From Thuidium tamariscinum (lineage: Eukaryota; Streptophyta; Bryopsida; Hypnales; Thuidiaceae), in contig OX344758.2 of assembly GCA_947034885.2 (NCBI GenBank), positions 5,024,501-5,088,500 of the forward strand: a stretch of 64,000 bases of DNA, in the 5' to 3' direction. Below are positions 34,781 to 46,450 of this stretch, one piece after another (position 1 is the first letter of the stretch; the number at the start of each line of letters is the position of its first letter). Under the pieces are notes generated by a model. It was not told where the DNA came from. It made no database searches and saw only the letters and a list, made by a program, of their open reading frames with translations. The translations under genes were made by a program, and so were the position numbers.

Positions 34781-36220
34781 TATTTTATTTTGTACAATGG
34801 GGTACCAATAAAAAAAAAGTCTTTTTCGAATTCGCAGTGAGAATTTTTTTGGTATGGCCAACTTTGAAAGCCTCCCGAGAGCTCAAAAAGTAGTATTTAA
34901 CCACAAAATTTTTACCACAGCTTAACCTTGAAGTTAATTATATGTATGACAAATTTCAAGGCCAAAAGATTTAGGAAAGAAAAGTTATTCAAAATCTATC
35001 AAGATTGGTAGTGGTGAGAAACATTTCACTACTTTCAACTTTGACACCTTTTTAAGGAGTAAGGATTGAGTCTTGGTTCTTTTGCCGTGAAATTTTTGTC
35101 ATGGAATAATCTCTATGTTCTTAATATGTATAAAAAATTTCAAGGTAAAAAAAGGTTTGGTGAAGAAGATATTTGAAATCTCTCAACAAGTGTAGTTCTC
35201 TGAAACTTTTGACAATTACCAATTTTGACACCCTACCAAGGGCTAAAAAATTGGTTTTTTACCATGAATTCTTTTTGGCTGCATTTATCTCTATGTTCAT
35301 AATATATGCTAAAAATTTCAAGTTAAAATGAATTACCAAAAAAAAGATATACAAAATCTCACAAAATGTGTGGTTATGAGATTAAGTTCTTGAGTCCTTA
35401 GTATAGTATTACTTTGTGGAGCCAAGTTTGTCACGAATGTAGAAACTCAACCTCACAACTACACATGTTGAGAGATTTTGAATATCTTTTTTGGGTATGT
35501 GTTTTGAACTTGAAATTTGGAACATCAACATAAAGTTGATTTTATTCAAATAATTCCATGTTAAATAGACAAATTTTCAGCCCTTGAGAGGGTGTCAAAG
35601 TTGGCAATAGTAAAAAAATTCTCATAACCACACATCTTGTCAGATTTTGTATATCTTTTTTTGGGTAGTTCATTTTAACTTGAAACTTGTAGCATATATT
35701 ATGAATATAGAGATGACTTCACCAAAAAAAAATCATGGTAAGAAACTTATTTTTTAGCCCTTGGTAGGGTGTCAAAATTGGTAATTGTCAAAAGTTTCAG
35801 AGAACTACACATGTTGAGAGATTTCAAATATCTTCTTCACCAAACCTTTTTTTACCTTGAAATAGTTCGAAAACATATTAAGAACATAGAGATTATTCTA
35901 TGACAAAAATTTCACGGCAAAAGAACCAAGACTCAATCCTTACTCCTTAAAAAGGTGTCAAAGTTGAAAGTAGTGAAATGTTTCTCACTACTACCCATCT
36001 TGGTAGATTTTGAATAACTTTTCTTTCCTAAATCTTTTGGCCTTGAAATTTGTCATACATATAATTAACTTCAAGGTTATGTTGTGGTAAAAATTTTGTG
36101 GTTAAATACTACTTTTTGAGCTCTCGGGAGGCTTTCAAAGTTGGCTAGACCAAAAAAATTCTCACTGCGAATTCGAAAAAGATTTCTTTTTATTGGTACC
36201 CCATTGTACAAAATAAAATA
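34781..36220. repeat. 1.44-kb foldback (inverted repeat arms about 0.7 kb)
   Basis: Left TATTTTATTTTGTACAATGG pairs with right CCATTGTACAAAATAAAATA, and matching continues inward (for example GAGAGCTCAAAAAGTAGTAT at 34,876 with its near-complement at about 36,110) to a centre near 35,500. Arms are imperfect, with scattered mismatches. No coding sequence. Flanks TCAATTGGT and GCCACATCA do not form a target duplication. A transcript would give a long double-stranded hairpin. Confidence 0.85.
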
Positions 36221-36612
36221 GCCACATCACAAACCTTGAAATTAAATTCAACTATCAAACCCAATTCATCATTGAAGTCAAAGTGCCTCTCATATTAAAT
36301 AGAATTAGCCTACAAAATATATTACATGATTGCACTCACCAATGTTTCCAACATGCACGTCAAAATGTCAAATACAAAAACATTATAGACATATTAGTAG
36401 GCTTCAATCTTTATGATAACCAAAAGTATTTATAAAATTCATGCATTGCAATTTGCAAAGTACAATAACAATACAATGAATCTATACTTCCAAAATATGC
36501 CCACTTTCTCATCGATTATCTAAAACATTCCTTTGGCTTCTCGTCCATCTTTCTTTTAATTGCTACAATTATCTTCAACTCTTAAAGACATGAGATCTAC
36601 CATTGGTGCAAC

Positions 36613-39600
36613 TCAGTTATTGAAACGACTCGACCTACGAACTTCTTGGGCACTAGGATCTACTACATTAGCATCTCGAACAACAACATCATCATCCTGT
36701 GGTGCCTCATCGCAGTTTGGATCATCCTTGTCATTGGCATCTTCGTTGCTGTCATATTCATCTTCTGCTTCACCACTATCTGTGGTCCAATGTCCCTCAA
36801 TCTCTGAGTTTTCATTTCGAAGCTCTACAATAGTTTGACCTTGACTACGTTTGCGCTTGAACCTCTTATGTCGCAGTGCGTTGGGGTCTTCTGCATCAGA
36901 ATTTATAGTGGGCCCACTTGAAACTCGAGGAACAATAAATGCCGGGGTTGACCTATTAGGTCCTGGTACGTATGTATCCAAGAACGGTTCTACCACCCTA
37001 TTTGAGTCTCTTGCCCCTATTCCAAGGAGTGGACAATGAGTAGGCCTTGACGATGATGCTTCTCCAATATGTGGACCTTCTCTTCCTCCACGACCTCTAG
37101 TCCCTCCACGGCCTCCAATCCCTCCTCGGCCTCCCATCCTTCCATGACCTTGTTGATATTGACCCACTTCATGATGAATGGAGGGCCGAGGTGCCGTAGG
37201 TGGTCTACCACCAACAGTACCACGAGAAATGTTTTGAGGAGTCATATCAACATTTCTCATAGAGCCTAACCCTTCTTCAAAAGGTCTTTGGATGGCATTG
37301 GAAGTTGCTGGTGAAGATGGGTCTAGGGAATGTGGCGCTTGGCTAGTTCGGTCAGAACCAACTGGAGTGGGTTCACGCGCAAGGTCTTCTGGTGCGTCAA
37401 TAAATGCAAAAACATCATTGTAGTCTACATGCTCTGGATCAAAACGCCTTCTCACATTACTTGCCGATTGATTCCTTCTAATAGGGCGTGCCATTCTTGC
37501 ATTTCTAACGTTTCTGTCATGGTGTCGTTCAACAACTGTATTGCTACGAACTGATGCCCCCATTCTTGTACGCCCTGTATTGCCATCTTGATTGTGAGAA
37601 GATCCTCCACAATTTGGATTTGCAGTCCTCCCCATGTTTCCGCCACCATTTCCATTTCCACCACTGTTTCCATTTCCACCGCGATTTTCATTTTCACCGC
37701 CACTTCCATTATTGCTTCCATTTCCATTTCCGCCGCCATTTCCTAGAGGGAGGTCGTCATCATTGTCGTTGTTGTTATGGGAGATACCATCATCCACGTC
37801 ATCGTCATTTGGATTGGCGGCCTCTGAAGAAGATGACAAAGCTTGGACTTCTGCGACCCCTTCATTTTGAGGAAGAGGAGGTGAAGGACTGCGACGAGGA
37901 TTGGGTACCCAAGGACCCCAACGACCACCAACGGGTTCTTCCTCTCCATCGTCAACATCTCCATAGTAGTTTCTCGCTTCCTCGAGGTGATCGGCACCTC
38001 GCCTCCAAAGATCTGGGTTCGCCGGATACTCTTGAGGTACTTCATTGGCTTCCACACCAACCTCTTCTTCTTCCTCTGCTTGCATTGCGTCAAATTCCCG
38101 ATTGCGTTCATTCAAAGGGATCGGACCAAGGGCATCTGGATCGGAATCCTCTGAGTACATATTTGCATCATACCAACGAACTGGATCGGCTCCTGGTCTT
38201 TCCTGAAGTACACGGCTATTGGTATAAATATATACCAATGACTCTGCCTTCGCGGGGGCTAATCGATTTCGGACCCTATTGTGAACAAAGGAATACATAC
38301 TCCAATTCCTTTCACAAGAGTTGGCCGAACACGTGAGGGATAGAATACGCACGGCGATTTTTGAAAGAACTCGATCTCCAACCCTATGCCACCATTGGTG
38401 GGGAAGCATTTGTGTCACACAGATGTTGGGTGTCTCAGCTGCACTGTACGGTCCACTACCCTCCTCAAATTGAGTTAATTCCGCCAACACATCATCAAAA
38501 GTGACACCCACTACATCTTCCATTTTGTGGATGACTCTGTACAATGCACGTAGTGCTATTCCGTCTACCCTGAGCGCCACGTTATCCAAGAGGTATGGAT
38601 TCAAAAGGGCCACGGCGTAGTGCGTATCTTCAAAAATCATGTCCCATCTTTCATTGAAAGATCTCTCCAAAGTGACTGCTATGTCATCTCGTAAGCTAAA
38701 AGGTGGTTCTCTCAAAGAATACACGTGTCCTCGCAAGTTGTGCATCACGAGCCACGCCCGACCCATGGCTGGTTCTCGTCCATCAAACACACGCAAAGCC
38801 TTCAATACGTCTTCAGTCATGTACACGTAATTCACACATCGTTGCCAAAAGGCCACATCTTCAGTGGTTCTTCTGACATTACGTGAAGCGGTAGCTGCCT
38901 GTAGTCCATTCTGTTCATTTCGTAGGGTATCATAGTAATTTATAACACGGGGGTGGTTATTCAACCGCTCCAAGACTCCTCTGAGTTTCACCACTCGCTG
39001 TAACATGAGGAAATTACAAGCAAAGCGAGTTTCGCTAGGCACTACGAGTTGTAGGTTTGGACTCAACTCACGAAAAACCAACATGGTCGCATGATGGTTT
39101 CGAATGTATTGGCACAATCTTCTTGCCCTGTCAATTAAATCGGAAAATTCCTGAATCTTGGCCCAATCTTCCAACATCAAATCCAATGCATGTGCCATGC
39201 AACCTTGCGCAAATATGTGCGGATAGGTTAGAATAATGTCTCTCAATGCCCCAAGCATGTTTGCTGCATTATCTATGCAAACTTGTGTCACATATTTGGA
39301 ACCCACCTTCTCAATGTAAACTTTCATTTGGTCTGCTATATAGTGCATGGTTTTCTTTTGTGAGGTAGTGTCAATTGACCCCCAAAATACATCACCTGCG
39401 GGGCGTGACATCATCACATTCATGAGGGGCCTCCAATTGACATCATCCCAACCATCGGTGCATATTGTCACCCCGTAGTGCTTGACAGCAAAACCAACCT
39501 TCTCTTCAATCTTCTTCTCGATTTGCAACCTCCTCGGTTCAATTAAATTAGTCCTGAACTGATGGTAAGAAGGTAGACTATATTCAAACCTCTCCACTGA

Positions 39601-40185
39601 GGTTGCCCTCACAGCCTCAATGAAGGCTGGATGCCTTGCCACATTAAATGGCACATTTGCTTCATAGAAAAAACTTGCCCACTTGTCATCCAACTCCTTC
39701 CTCTTTGCAATGTTGAATGTGTCCACCATGCGTTGCTGACGTAATGATCCCGATCTTGTAGAATTTGAACCTGCAAGACTATTGGACGTTTGTAGAATTT
39801 CATTTCCTTCAGGAACGTTTGCCCGTTCTTCTGCTCTCCCACCAGTGACCCCATCCGTCACCTCATTTTCAGTGGCTTCGCTTGAACTTGCAAGCGGAGT
39901 TGCTCTAGTCGGTCCACTTTGAATTGGTTCTCCTTCACACATGTTCCCGGCATCCACTCGTAGTGGGACAAAACCTGTACAATTGGCAAACCTATGTTGC
40001 ACTCCACGAGGCATTTTTTGACAAATTGACCTCTCCGATTTCGCGCCATATCCGAAATGTGCAAAAGCACGCTCACATTTGTAACTGAAGGTCCCAGTAC
40101 AGAAAACACAAGTCACTTTAGTCCCATTCTCCGTGAAGTTCAGCCACGGTTCCCAGTCCTTGGTCTGCCTCCTCTGATTTGCCAT
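36613..40185 (-). CDS. hAT-family transposase with BED-like finger and long acidic tail
   Basis: An intronless frame of 1190 residues from the ATG at 40183-40185; upstream codons are open but lack an ATG. It begins with a zinc-finger region (C26-x2-C29, H43) suited to DNA binding. A DUF659-type catalytic region follows with TDGW (Asp about 244) and CIDNAANM (Asp about 305), and then the hAT C-terminal dimerisation region (about 600-665) with SANSCERNWS (Glu about 625). The D-D-E set of hAT transposases is thus present and the ORF has no lesion. After residue 675 comes an unusual tail of over 500 residues: acidic, with a Gly/Asn-rich stretch (SNNGSGGENENRGGNG), an Arg/Gly stretch (GGRGGIGGRGG) and a C-terminal RRSSRFNN. 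It lies between two GGCGCGGAC blocks, which probably belong to the same element. It could be an active autonomous source; transcription is unproven. Confidence 0.88.
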   Translation of the reverse strand: MANQRRQTKDWEPWLNFTENGTKVTCVFCTGTFSYKCERAFAHFGYGAKSERSICQKMPRGVQHRFANCTGFVPLRVDAGNMCEGEPIQSGPTRATPLASSSEATENEVTDGVTGGRAEERANVPEGNEILQTSNSLAGSNSTRSGSLRQQRMVDTFNIAKRKELDDKWASFFYEANVPFNVARHPAFIEAVRATSVERFEYSLPSYHQFRTNLIEPRRLQIEKKIEEKVGFAVKHYGVTICTDGWDDVNWRPLMNVMMSRPAGDVFWGSIDTTSQKKTMHYIADQMKVYIEKVGSKYVTQVCIDNAANMLGALRDIILTYPHIFAQGCMAHALDLMLEDWAKIQEFSDLIDRARRLCQYIRNHHATMLVFRELSPNLQLVVPSETRFACNFLMLQRVVKLRGVLERLNNHPRVINYYDTLRNEQNGLQAATASRNVRRTTEDVAFWQRCVNYVYMTEDVLKALRVFDGREPAMGRAWLVMHNLRGHVYSLREPPFSLRDDIAVTLERSFNERWDMIFEDTHYAVALLNPYLLDNVALRVDGIALRALYRVIHKMEDVVGVTFDDVLAELTQFEEGSGPYSAAETPNICVTQMLPHQWWHRVGDRVLSKIAVRILSLTCSANSCERNWSMYSFVHNRVRNRLAPAKAESLVYIYTNSRVLQERPGADPVRWYDANMYSEDSDPDALGPIPLNERNREFDAMQAEEEEEVGVEANEVPQEYPANPDLWRRGADHLEEARNYYGDVDDGEEEPVGGRWGPWVPNPRRSPSPPLPQNEGVAEVQALSSSSEAANPNDDDVDDGISHNNNDNDDDLPLGNGGGNGNGSNNGSGGENENRGGNGNSGGNGNGGGNMGRTANPNCGGSSHNQDGNTGRTRMGASVRSNTVVERHHDRNVRNARMARPIRRNQSASNVRRRFDPEHVDYNDVFAFIDAPEDLAREPTPVGSDRTSQAPHSLDPSSPATSNAIQRPFEEGLGSMRNVDMTPQNISRGTVGGRPPTAPRPSIHHEVGQYQQGHGRMGGRGGIGGRGGTRGRGGREGPHIGEASSSRPTHCPLLGIGARDSNRVVEPFLDTYVPGPNRSTPAFIVPRVSSGPTINSDAEDPNALRHKRFKRKRSQGQTIVELRNENSEIEGHWTTDSGEAEDEYDSNEDANDKDDPNCDEAPQDDDVVVRDANVVDPSAQEVRRSSRFNN

Positions 40186-40439
40186 TGTATTCACAGATAA
40201 TTTGAAATGCCTTCCCCTTCTTTGTGCTGAATTTAAGAAGACAGAAGATCTAACGGACAAAGTATCAGTAACATCAGTTAGCGCTAATCCACTGCTTGAA
40301 CTGATTTTGACATCACCTCAGCAGCAAACCAGGGCAATCTGCCACCCAAGTAGACTCACAAGGAGCTCAAAATGAATTGAAGTCCAAGAGATAGAGGCCA
40401 AGGTGACAAATGTAGGGAATGCAGGGTTCAGGATTTCCT

Positions 40440-40930
40440 TTATATACTTGGGGAAGGTAGGGGCGCGGACTTCACCGTTGTCCTTGTCAACATGGCGCGG
40501 ACTTCAGTCCCAAAGTCTATGCACACCTGAATCCCTGCCGTCAGGGCACGGACTTCACGGCGGGGACGGGAAGTCAGGGCGCGGACTTGAGGACGGTGAA
40601 CTTTGACAACGTTCAAAATGCACACCTGAATCTCTAGCGGTCTGGGCGGGGACGGGAAGACAGGGCGGGGACGGGAAGTCAGGGCGCGGACTTCAGGGCG
40701 GAGAATTTGTGAACTTTGACAACCTCCCAAATGCACACCTGAATCCTTGGTGTCAAGGCGGGGACGAGAAGTCAAGGCGAGGACTTCAGGGCGGAGACGA
40801 GGAATCAGGGCGCGGACTTCAGGGCGGTGAACTTTGACAACGTTCAAAATGCACACCTGAATCCCTAGCGGTCTGGGCGGGGACAGGAAGACAGGGCGCG
40901 GACTCGAAGTCAGGGTGCGGACGTCCTTGT
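40440..40930 (+). repeat. GGCGCGGAC repeat block (right of transposase)
   Basis: Repeats of AGGGCGCGGACTTC and GGCGGGGACGGGAAG interleaved with a longer unit containing GTGAACTTTGACAACGTTC and AATGCACACCTGAATC, seen three to four times. It lies 250 bp upstream of the transposase ATG, so it could be both a promoter-proximal and a subterminal element. Confidence 0.8.
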
Positions 40931-41130
40931 CCAGCACTATTTGCAGTGCACTTGGGCATGAGATTTTTGAATTCACCTTTTGTTGGAGCGGGAGAACCAT
41001 TAATGTAACCAATTATAGCTTGTTCTAAATTCAGAGAAGATCATGACAGCAAGATGCCACCTTAAAGAGCTCAACGGCCTAAGATTTGGAAGGTATTTAT
41101 GGAAGTGCATGTCCCATTTCTTGTATTGCA
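40931..41130 (+). repeat. Copy 1 of a 0.2-kb repeat following a GGCGCGGAC block
   Basis: CAGCAC, TTGGGCATGAGAT, TTGGAGCGGG, AGCAAGATGCCA, AAGAGCTCAA and CTAAGATTTGGAAG occur in this order here and again at 43,930-44,130. This shows that the GGCGCGGAC block and its flank duplicated as one unit. Confidence 0.75.
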
Positions 41131-41489
41131 AGATGTCATTCCTTAGTTCTCCTAACCATTTTACCACTTTGAAGCAAGAAATATTTTATTTCCCAAAAAA
41201 ATCACACAAATTCTTTGATTTAGGAATGTTTAGGAAATATTTAATAAATGTATAGGACATACTTAAACCGTATCATTCATACAAAACCTTTGGCTTTGTT
41301 GTTTAATAAATGCAATGGTTTAGGGTTGTTTTCTTTTAAAAAAAGAAGATACCAAAATTAAGAGATCACCAAAAAAAGATTGCAAAGGAACTTCTTGAAA
41401 GACCATGTCCCCTTCTTTGATTTGGAAGATGTCATTGTTTACTTTGTAAAGAAACAACATTGAAGGGAAATATATGTACTGATGAAAAC

Positions 41490-42560
41490 AAACAACTCAA
41501 AATATTTTGTTATTCATTTTCAACATTCCTCAAGCAAATTCTTTGTTTGCGTAAAGGCTACGTTTCATAAATTATGCTCAATTTTGTTGAATGTTTAAAG
41601 TATTATTGTTTGGCTGAAAGGGATTATTTATGAAATGAAAGTTATTCAATTCTTGTAGACTGATGTTCACCACATTCAATTCTTTAAACAATTGCTATAG
41701 GGGATCAATTCTGGTTTACGATTTATTAAATCTTACATTCTTTTGGATTTACGTAAACAAATTCATTTTTGGTTTATATTTCGTACAAGGGATTTTTTTT
41801 AATGAATTACTATTGCTTTGTTTGTTTTTTATTTTTTGTTTTTAAAACGAGTGGCAAACCATTGCATTAAATGAATACTATTTTGTTTTATTTCAATCAC
41901 ATGGAAGGGATTCACTTTTTACCATTCTAACTACAACTCTACAAGGGATTCTTTTTGAACGAGAACTTAGATCTTCCATTCTCTTGGATTCACGTGAAGG
42001 GAATTGTTTTTGTGGATGCTTGTTACAAATAATTTGTGTAGCCTAAGGTATGAGCATCATATTCTTGAATTCACTATTCTTATAAGGGGATGCATTTTTG
42101 ACCATTTTAACTACAAGGGATTCTTTTTGAACGAGAACTTAGATCTTCCATTCTTTTGGATTCACGTGAAGGGAATTGTTTTTGTGGATGCTTGTTACAA
42201 ATAATTTTTTTAAAACTTCCAAGTTCAATTTCTTAGATTCACGTAGAAGGTAGTCATTTCTAAATAAAAGGTACAAGAGATTCTTCTTTTGAATGAGAAC
42301 TTTACATTATTTTGGATTCACATGAAAAGATTCACTTTCTTGAATAATTAATAGAATGCATTTTTTAAATGAACAAATGAGTTTCATTTCTTCAAATCCA
42401 TTATTCATAAGCAAAGATTCTTTTTTCTGCATAATAACTACAAGGGTTTTTGTGGGGAAATGGAAAATTATAAGTTATATTTTGTTCTTAATGTGAAAGG
42501 ATCCATTTTTATAAATACTTGTTACAATGGATTCTTCCTTAATAAAACGTACAACTTAAA
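41490..42560 (+). repeat. Degenerate tandem array with GATTCACGTGAAGGGA-type units
   Basis: Variants of ACAAGGGATTCTTTTTGAAC, GAGAACTTAGATCTTCCATT and TTGGATTCACGTGAAGGGAA recur. The best pair is 41949-42035 and 42120-42206, about 172 bp apart and almost identical. Other units are more diverged. No coding function is seen. Confidence 0.7.
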
Positions 42561-42751
42561 TTGAAGTAGAAAGGTTGTAAATGGAATCCGCAATTAGAAA
42601 TAATTGCTGCAATAAAATCTTTTTTACATGAACTTAGAAGACATATTTTTCAGATGCATGACATAGGTTCTTTTCTGAAGGTTTAGAATATATTGATTTG
42701 TTTTTTAATTCAACCCTAAAACCATCTGAAATAAAGTCAAACAATCCAAAC

Positions 42752-42796
42752 TCAAACCCTAAACCCTAATACTCCAAACCCTAAACCCTACACTCC
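42752..42796. repeat. Short telomere-like CCCTAAA cluster
   Basis: AAACCCTAAACCCTAATACT and a further AAACCCTAAACCCTACA: four or five plant-type telomere units or telo-boxes. Too short to be a telomere; interstitial motif or promoter telo-box. Confidence 0.6.
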
Positions 42797-42815
42797 TAAA
42801 ACCTTTGAATCCAAG

Positions 42816-43929
42816 AAGCCAAGGAGTTGGAGGCTTGAACTTCACTGCATTGGCACTACTCAGGGCGGGGACGTCAGGTGAGGGCGCGGACTCCAGGGCG
42901 CGGACTCTAGGGTGCGGACCATTCTTGGTGCGCGAACGTGCATGGGATCACTAAAAAAGAGGTTGACCTCCCGCATGGGATCCCTCCTTGCTCCTATTTA
43001 TTGCTCTTGGAAGATGGTGTCCCTCCTTTTCATGGAAACAAAGAACCATTAAATTTAGTCATGCCGTCTTTTAGATTCCTTGTAGTGATGGAGAGACAAG
43101 AACGCTTTCTCTCACCAATGTTTTCGTTACATTGGCTGTGTCATGGCGCGGACTTAATGTCGGGGCGCGGACGCCAGGGTGCGGACTTGAAGTCAGGGCG
43201 CGGATGCCAGGGCATACAGCACAAGAGGGAGGACTTTGAAATGCGATCGGGCATGAGAATCAGAGAAGCCAAGGAGTTGGAGGCTTGAACTTCACTGCAT
43301 TGGCGCTACTCAGGGCGTGGACGTCAGGTGAGGGCGCGGACTCCAGTGCAGGGCGCGGACTTAATGTCAGGGCGCGGACTCCAGGGTGCGGACTCCAGGG
43401 CGCGGACGCCAGGGCATACAGCACAAGAGGGAGGACTTTGAAATGCGATCGGGCATGAGAACCAGGGAAGCCAAGGAGTTGGAGGCTTGAACTTCACTGC
43501 ATTGGTGCTACTCAGGGCGTGGACGTTAGGTGAGGGTGCGGACTCCAGCGCAGAGCGCGGACGCCAGGGCGCGGACCATTCTTGGTGCGCAAATGTGCAT
43601 GCACTGCAAATGAGGTTGACTTCCCGCATGAGATCCCTCCTTGCTCCTATTTATTGCTCTTACAAGATTGTGTCCCTCCTTTCATGGAAACCAAGAACCA
43701 TTAAATTCAGTCATGCCTTCTTTTAGATTCTTTATAGTGATGGAGAGACAAGAAAGCTTTCTCTCACCAATGTTTTAGTGACATTGGCTATGTCAGGGCG
43801 TGGACGCAGGGCGCGGAATTGAGGGCGGACAATTCTAATACGTGGCGCGGACTTCATGTCAGGGCGCGGACTTGAAGTCAGGGCGCGGACTCCAGGGCGT
43901 GGACTTGATGTCAGGGCGCGGACGTGGTC
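42816..43929 (+). repeat. Three-fold higher-order repeat with GGCGCGGAC words
   Basis: The block AAGCCAAGGAGTTGGAGGCT followed by TGAACTTCACTGCATTGG and CTACTCAGGGCG occurs at about 42,816, 43,266 and 43,468. Each copy leads into CAGGGCGCGGACTCC repeats. CAGCACAAGAGGGAGGAC, TTTGAAATGCG and GGGCATGAGA follow two or three copies. Short ORFs here shift with repeat copy number and are not called. Confidence 0.82.
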
Positions 43930-44130
43930 GTACAGCACAGGAAGGAGGACTTTGAAATGCGCTTGGGCATGAGATCCTTCAATCCTTCCTTTTCTTGGAG
44001 CGGGGGAACCTTTAATTTTAGGAAGAACAACTTGTTCTACATTCCGACAAGACCATGAAAGCAAGATGCCAAATTGAAGAGCTCAATGGACTAAGATTTG
44101 GAAGAAACTTCGTGGAAGAGCATGTACCCT
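43930..44130 (+). repeat. Copy 2 of the 0.2-kb repeat following a GGCGCGGAC block
   Basis: Second copy of the segment at 40,931-41,130, including TTGGGCATGAGATCC, TTGGAGCGGGGGAACC, GCAAGATGCCAAATTGAAGA and CTAAGATTTGGAAG. It marks the right edge of the GC-rich repeats. Confidence 0.75.
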
Positions 44131-44399
44131 TTGTTGTGGTGGAACATGTCGTTCCTTATGTCTTCTAACACTCCGAACTACTTTGAACCTTATTTGTGTC
44201 CCCAAGAAGAAACTAGTACTTTGAACTAAAAAGAATTTTTAGATTTAAAAAAAGAAGTCTAAATTCTTCTATTTAGCAAATGTTCCGGATATTTTGAGGA
44301 AATATTTAGGGAATATAGAGGAAATGTAGTGTACTAGATACAAGGGTAAAACTTAATTTGTTTAAAATGAAAGAAGTAGTAGAGATTTAAACAAAAAAT

Positions 44400-46450
44400 T
44401 GTAGACCTCTAGTACGCCACTTCAATTTTTCATCTCATCATCCCCTTTCCAATTTTTTATGCATCGAAAGCAAAACTATCTTATCCGAAGTCAATGCCAT
44501 CTTCTTATTTCTTAATTCAATTCCTTGTCAATTTCTCTTGCTTCATTAATTAGCAAAACTCTTATATTTTTGGCCTCTAATGCAAAAATTCTTTTATGCG
44601 AAGTCATTGTCATTCCTTTTTGTTGAATTATTTAGCCCCCTTGTTTTGTGGCATCATTCCTTATTTATTGAATCGTTTTATCTCCTTTTTTTTACTTCAT
44701 TCCTAAAACTCTTGCATTTAAATTGAATGCCAATTTTTTTTTACGTCATTCGTTTTCCTATTTATTTCCCATTAATTAGCAAAGCTCTCATTCCTCAACT
44801 CTATGCCATCCTTTTTTTGTTGCATCATTCTATCTTTTTTTGTCACCATTTTCTTTTCAGATTTTCATTTCTATTGGTCTTCATTAATTTCTAGAACTCT
44901 TTCATCGTAATTAGCAATACCAATATTTATTAGTTGAATCATTGCATTGCCTTTCCTAAATGTATTTGGCTTCATTGATTAGCAAAGCTCTTTCATCCAA
45001 TGTCAATGGGAATTTTTTTTGTACCACCAGCTAACCAACCTCTTTACAATTTTTTTTAATGTTTTTTACTTTATTGTTTAGCAAAACTTGTCCATGTAAC
45101 TCAATACCAATTTTTTTTCGCCCTCATTCTCGTTCCTTATTTTTTAATCCTGAACCGAAATCTTTTCCGTCTTAATAAATTGTAATTTTTTTTCCCGTCA
45201 GTCCCTTTCCTATTTTTTTTATTCATTAGAAAAACTCTTCCATCCCAACTCAATAATAAATGTTTTTTATGGTAAGAAATGGAAGTCTTTCCATTCGCTT
45301 TCCATTTCTCGTTTATTAAAATAGGTAATCAAACACAATGTTTGTTTCATATCTCTTTCACATTTGTTTGCTTTTATTAAGAACATCTAAAATGTACTTT
45401 CACTCCAACTAAATGACGTCTTTTTTCCTTACCTAATTTTTTTCATAGATTGGAAATGAATTCCACTCCAATTCAATGACTTTTCATTTCATTCCGTACA
45501 TGTTTTTATGATTGAATCCTATTCCAAGTCAATGACATTTTACTTCATCAATTTCAAGTCAATGAAAATTGATTTTTTCGCCACTAAATTTTTTTATATT
45601 GGGTAATCATTTTTTATTAAATATGTACCTATTTCCATGCCAATTTAATCATCCCTACTTACTTTTCCCATTTTTTTGTACTTTGGGTAACAATACACTT
45701 CCATTGTAGGTCTGGCAATTACGTGATAGGAAATTGAAGGATGAGTGTTTGGGATTATAGTCAATCACTTTAACTTGTAAGTGAAGTTTAGAATCATTCC
45801 CAAATAAAATTTACGAAAGCTTGGGTCTCTCTACCCCTCTTTTGGGTGCATTTATTTTGAAAGCACTTACATTCCAAGTCAATGCCTTTTCAACTTTTCT
45901 TTTGTTGGATTCATTTTTTTTTCATTTTTTTTGGCTTCATTAGCATAATTGTTCCATCTCAAGTTATACAAGAAGTAAATGGCACTACTCTTGTCTTCCT
46001 AACTTTTTTCCAACCGAATGCCATTCATTTTTCTTTGATCATTACCTTCCTAATTCTTCGAAATTCATTAGCCACATGTTCCATCCCAACAGAAGACGAT
46101 TTATTTCCTAAACTCTTTATAGTTTTATTTTATTGATTTGGAAGATTATTTTGTCCCAATTGAATGCCATTTTTTGTAGATATCATTCCCTCCCTAATTG
46201 TTTTTGGCAGCATTTGCAACATTATCCCATGCCATCCCAATGCACTTTATTTATTGTATATCATTCCCCCCTATTTTTTTGGGGCTTGATTAGCGAAATT
46301 GTTCCATCTCACTAGAATGCCCTCTATTTTTTGGTGGTATCTCAAGTGAATGCCATTTACTTGTTTTCTATCATTAGCAACATTAGAAATGAGTTTTTTT
46401 CCAATATAATGGCATTTGTTGTCCTTCCCTAATTTTATTCATTCATGGAA
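44400..46450 (+). repeat. Degenerate AT-rich tandem array, period about 100-120 bp
   Basis: Words such as TTCATTAGCAAAACTCTT, CCATCCCAACTCAATGCCA and TTTTTTTGTCATCATTCC return in the same order about every 100-120 bp with many substitutions and indels, giving roughly 18-20 units. The array has no coding potential and resembles an old satellite. Its edges are gradual. Confidence 0.7.

Noticed and set aside
37554-38336. 260-codon plus-strand frame opposite the hAT transposase
   Set aside because: His/Phe-rich antisense shadow of the Gly/Asn-rich tail.
40440-41012. 190-codon minus-strand frame in the GGCGCGGAC block
   Set aside because: Repeat-driven low-complexity frame (VRALTSRPR-type units) with no domain.
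42752-42796. Interstitial telomere
   Set aside because: Only four or five CCCTAAA-like units; more likely a telo-box cluster.
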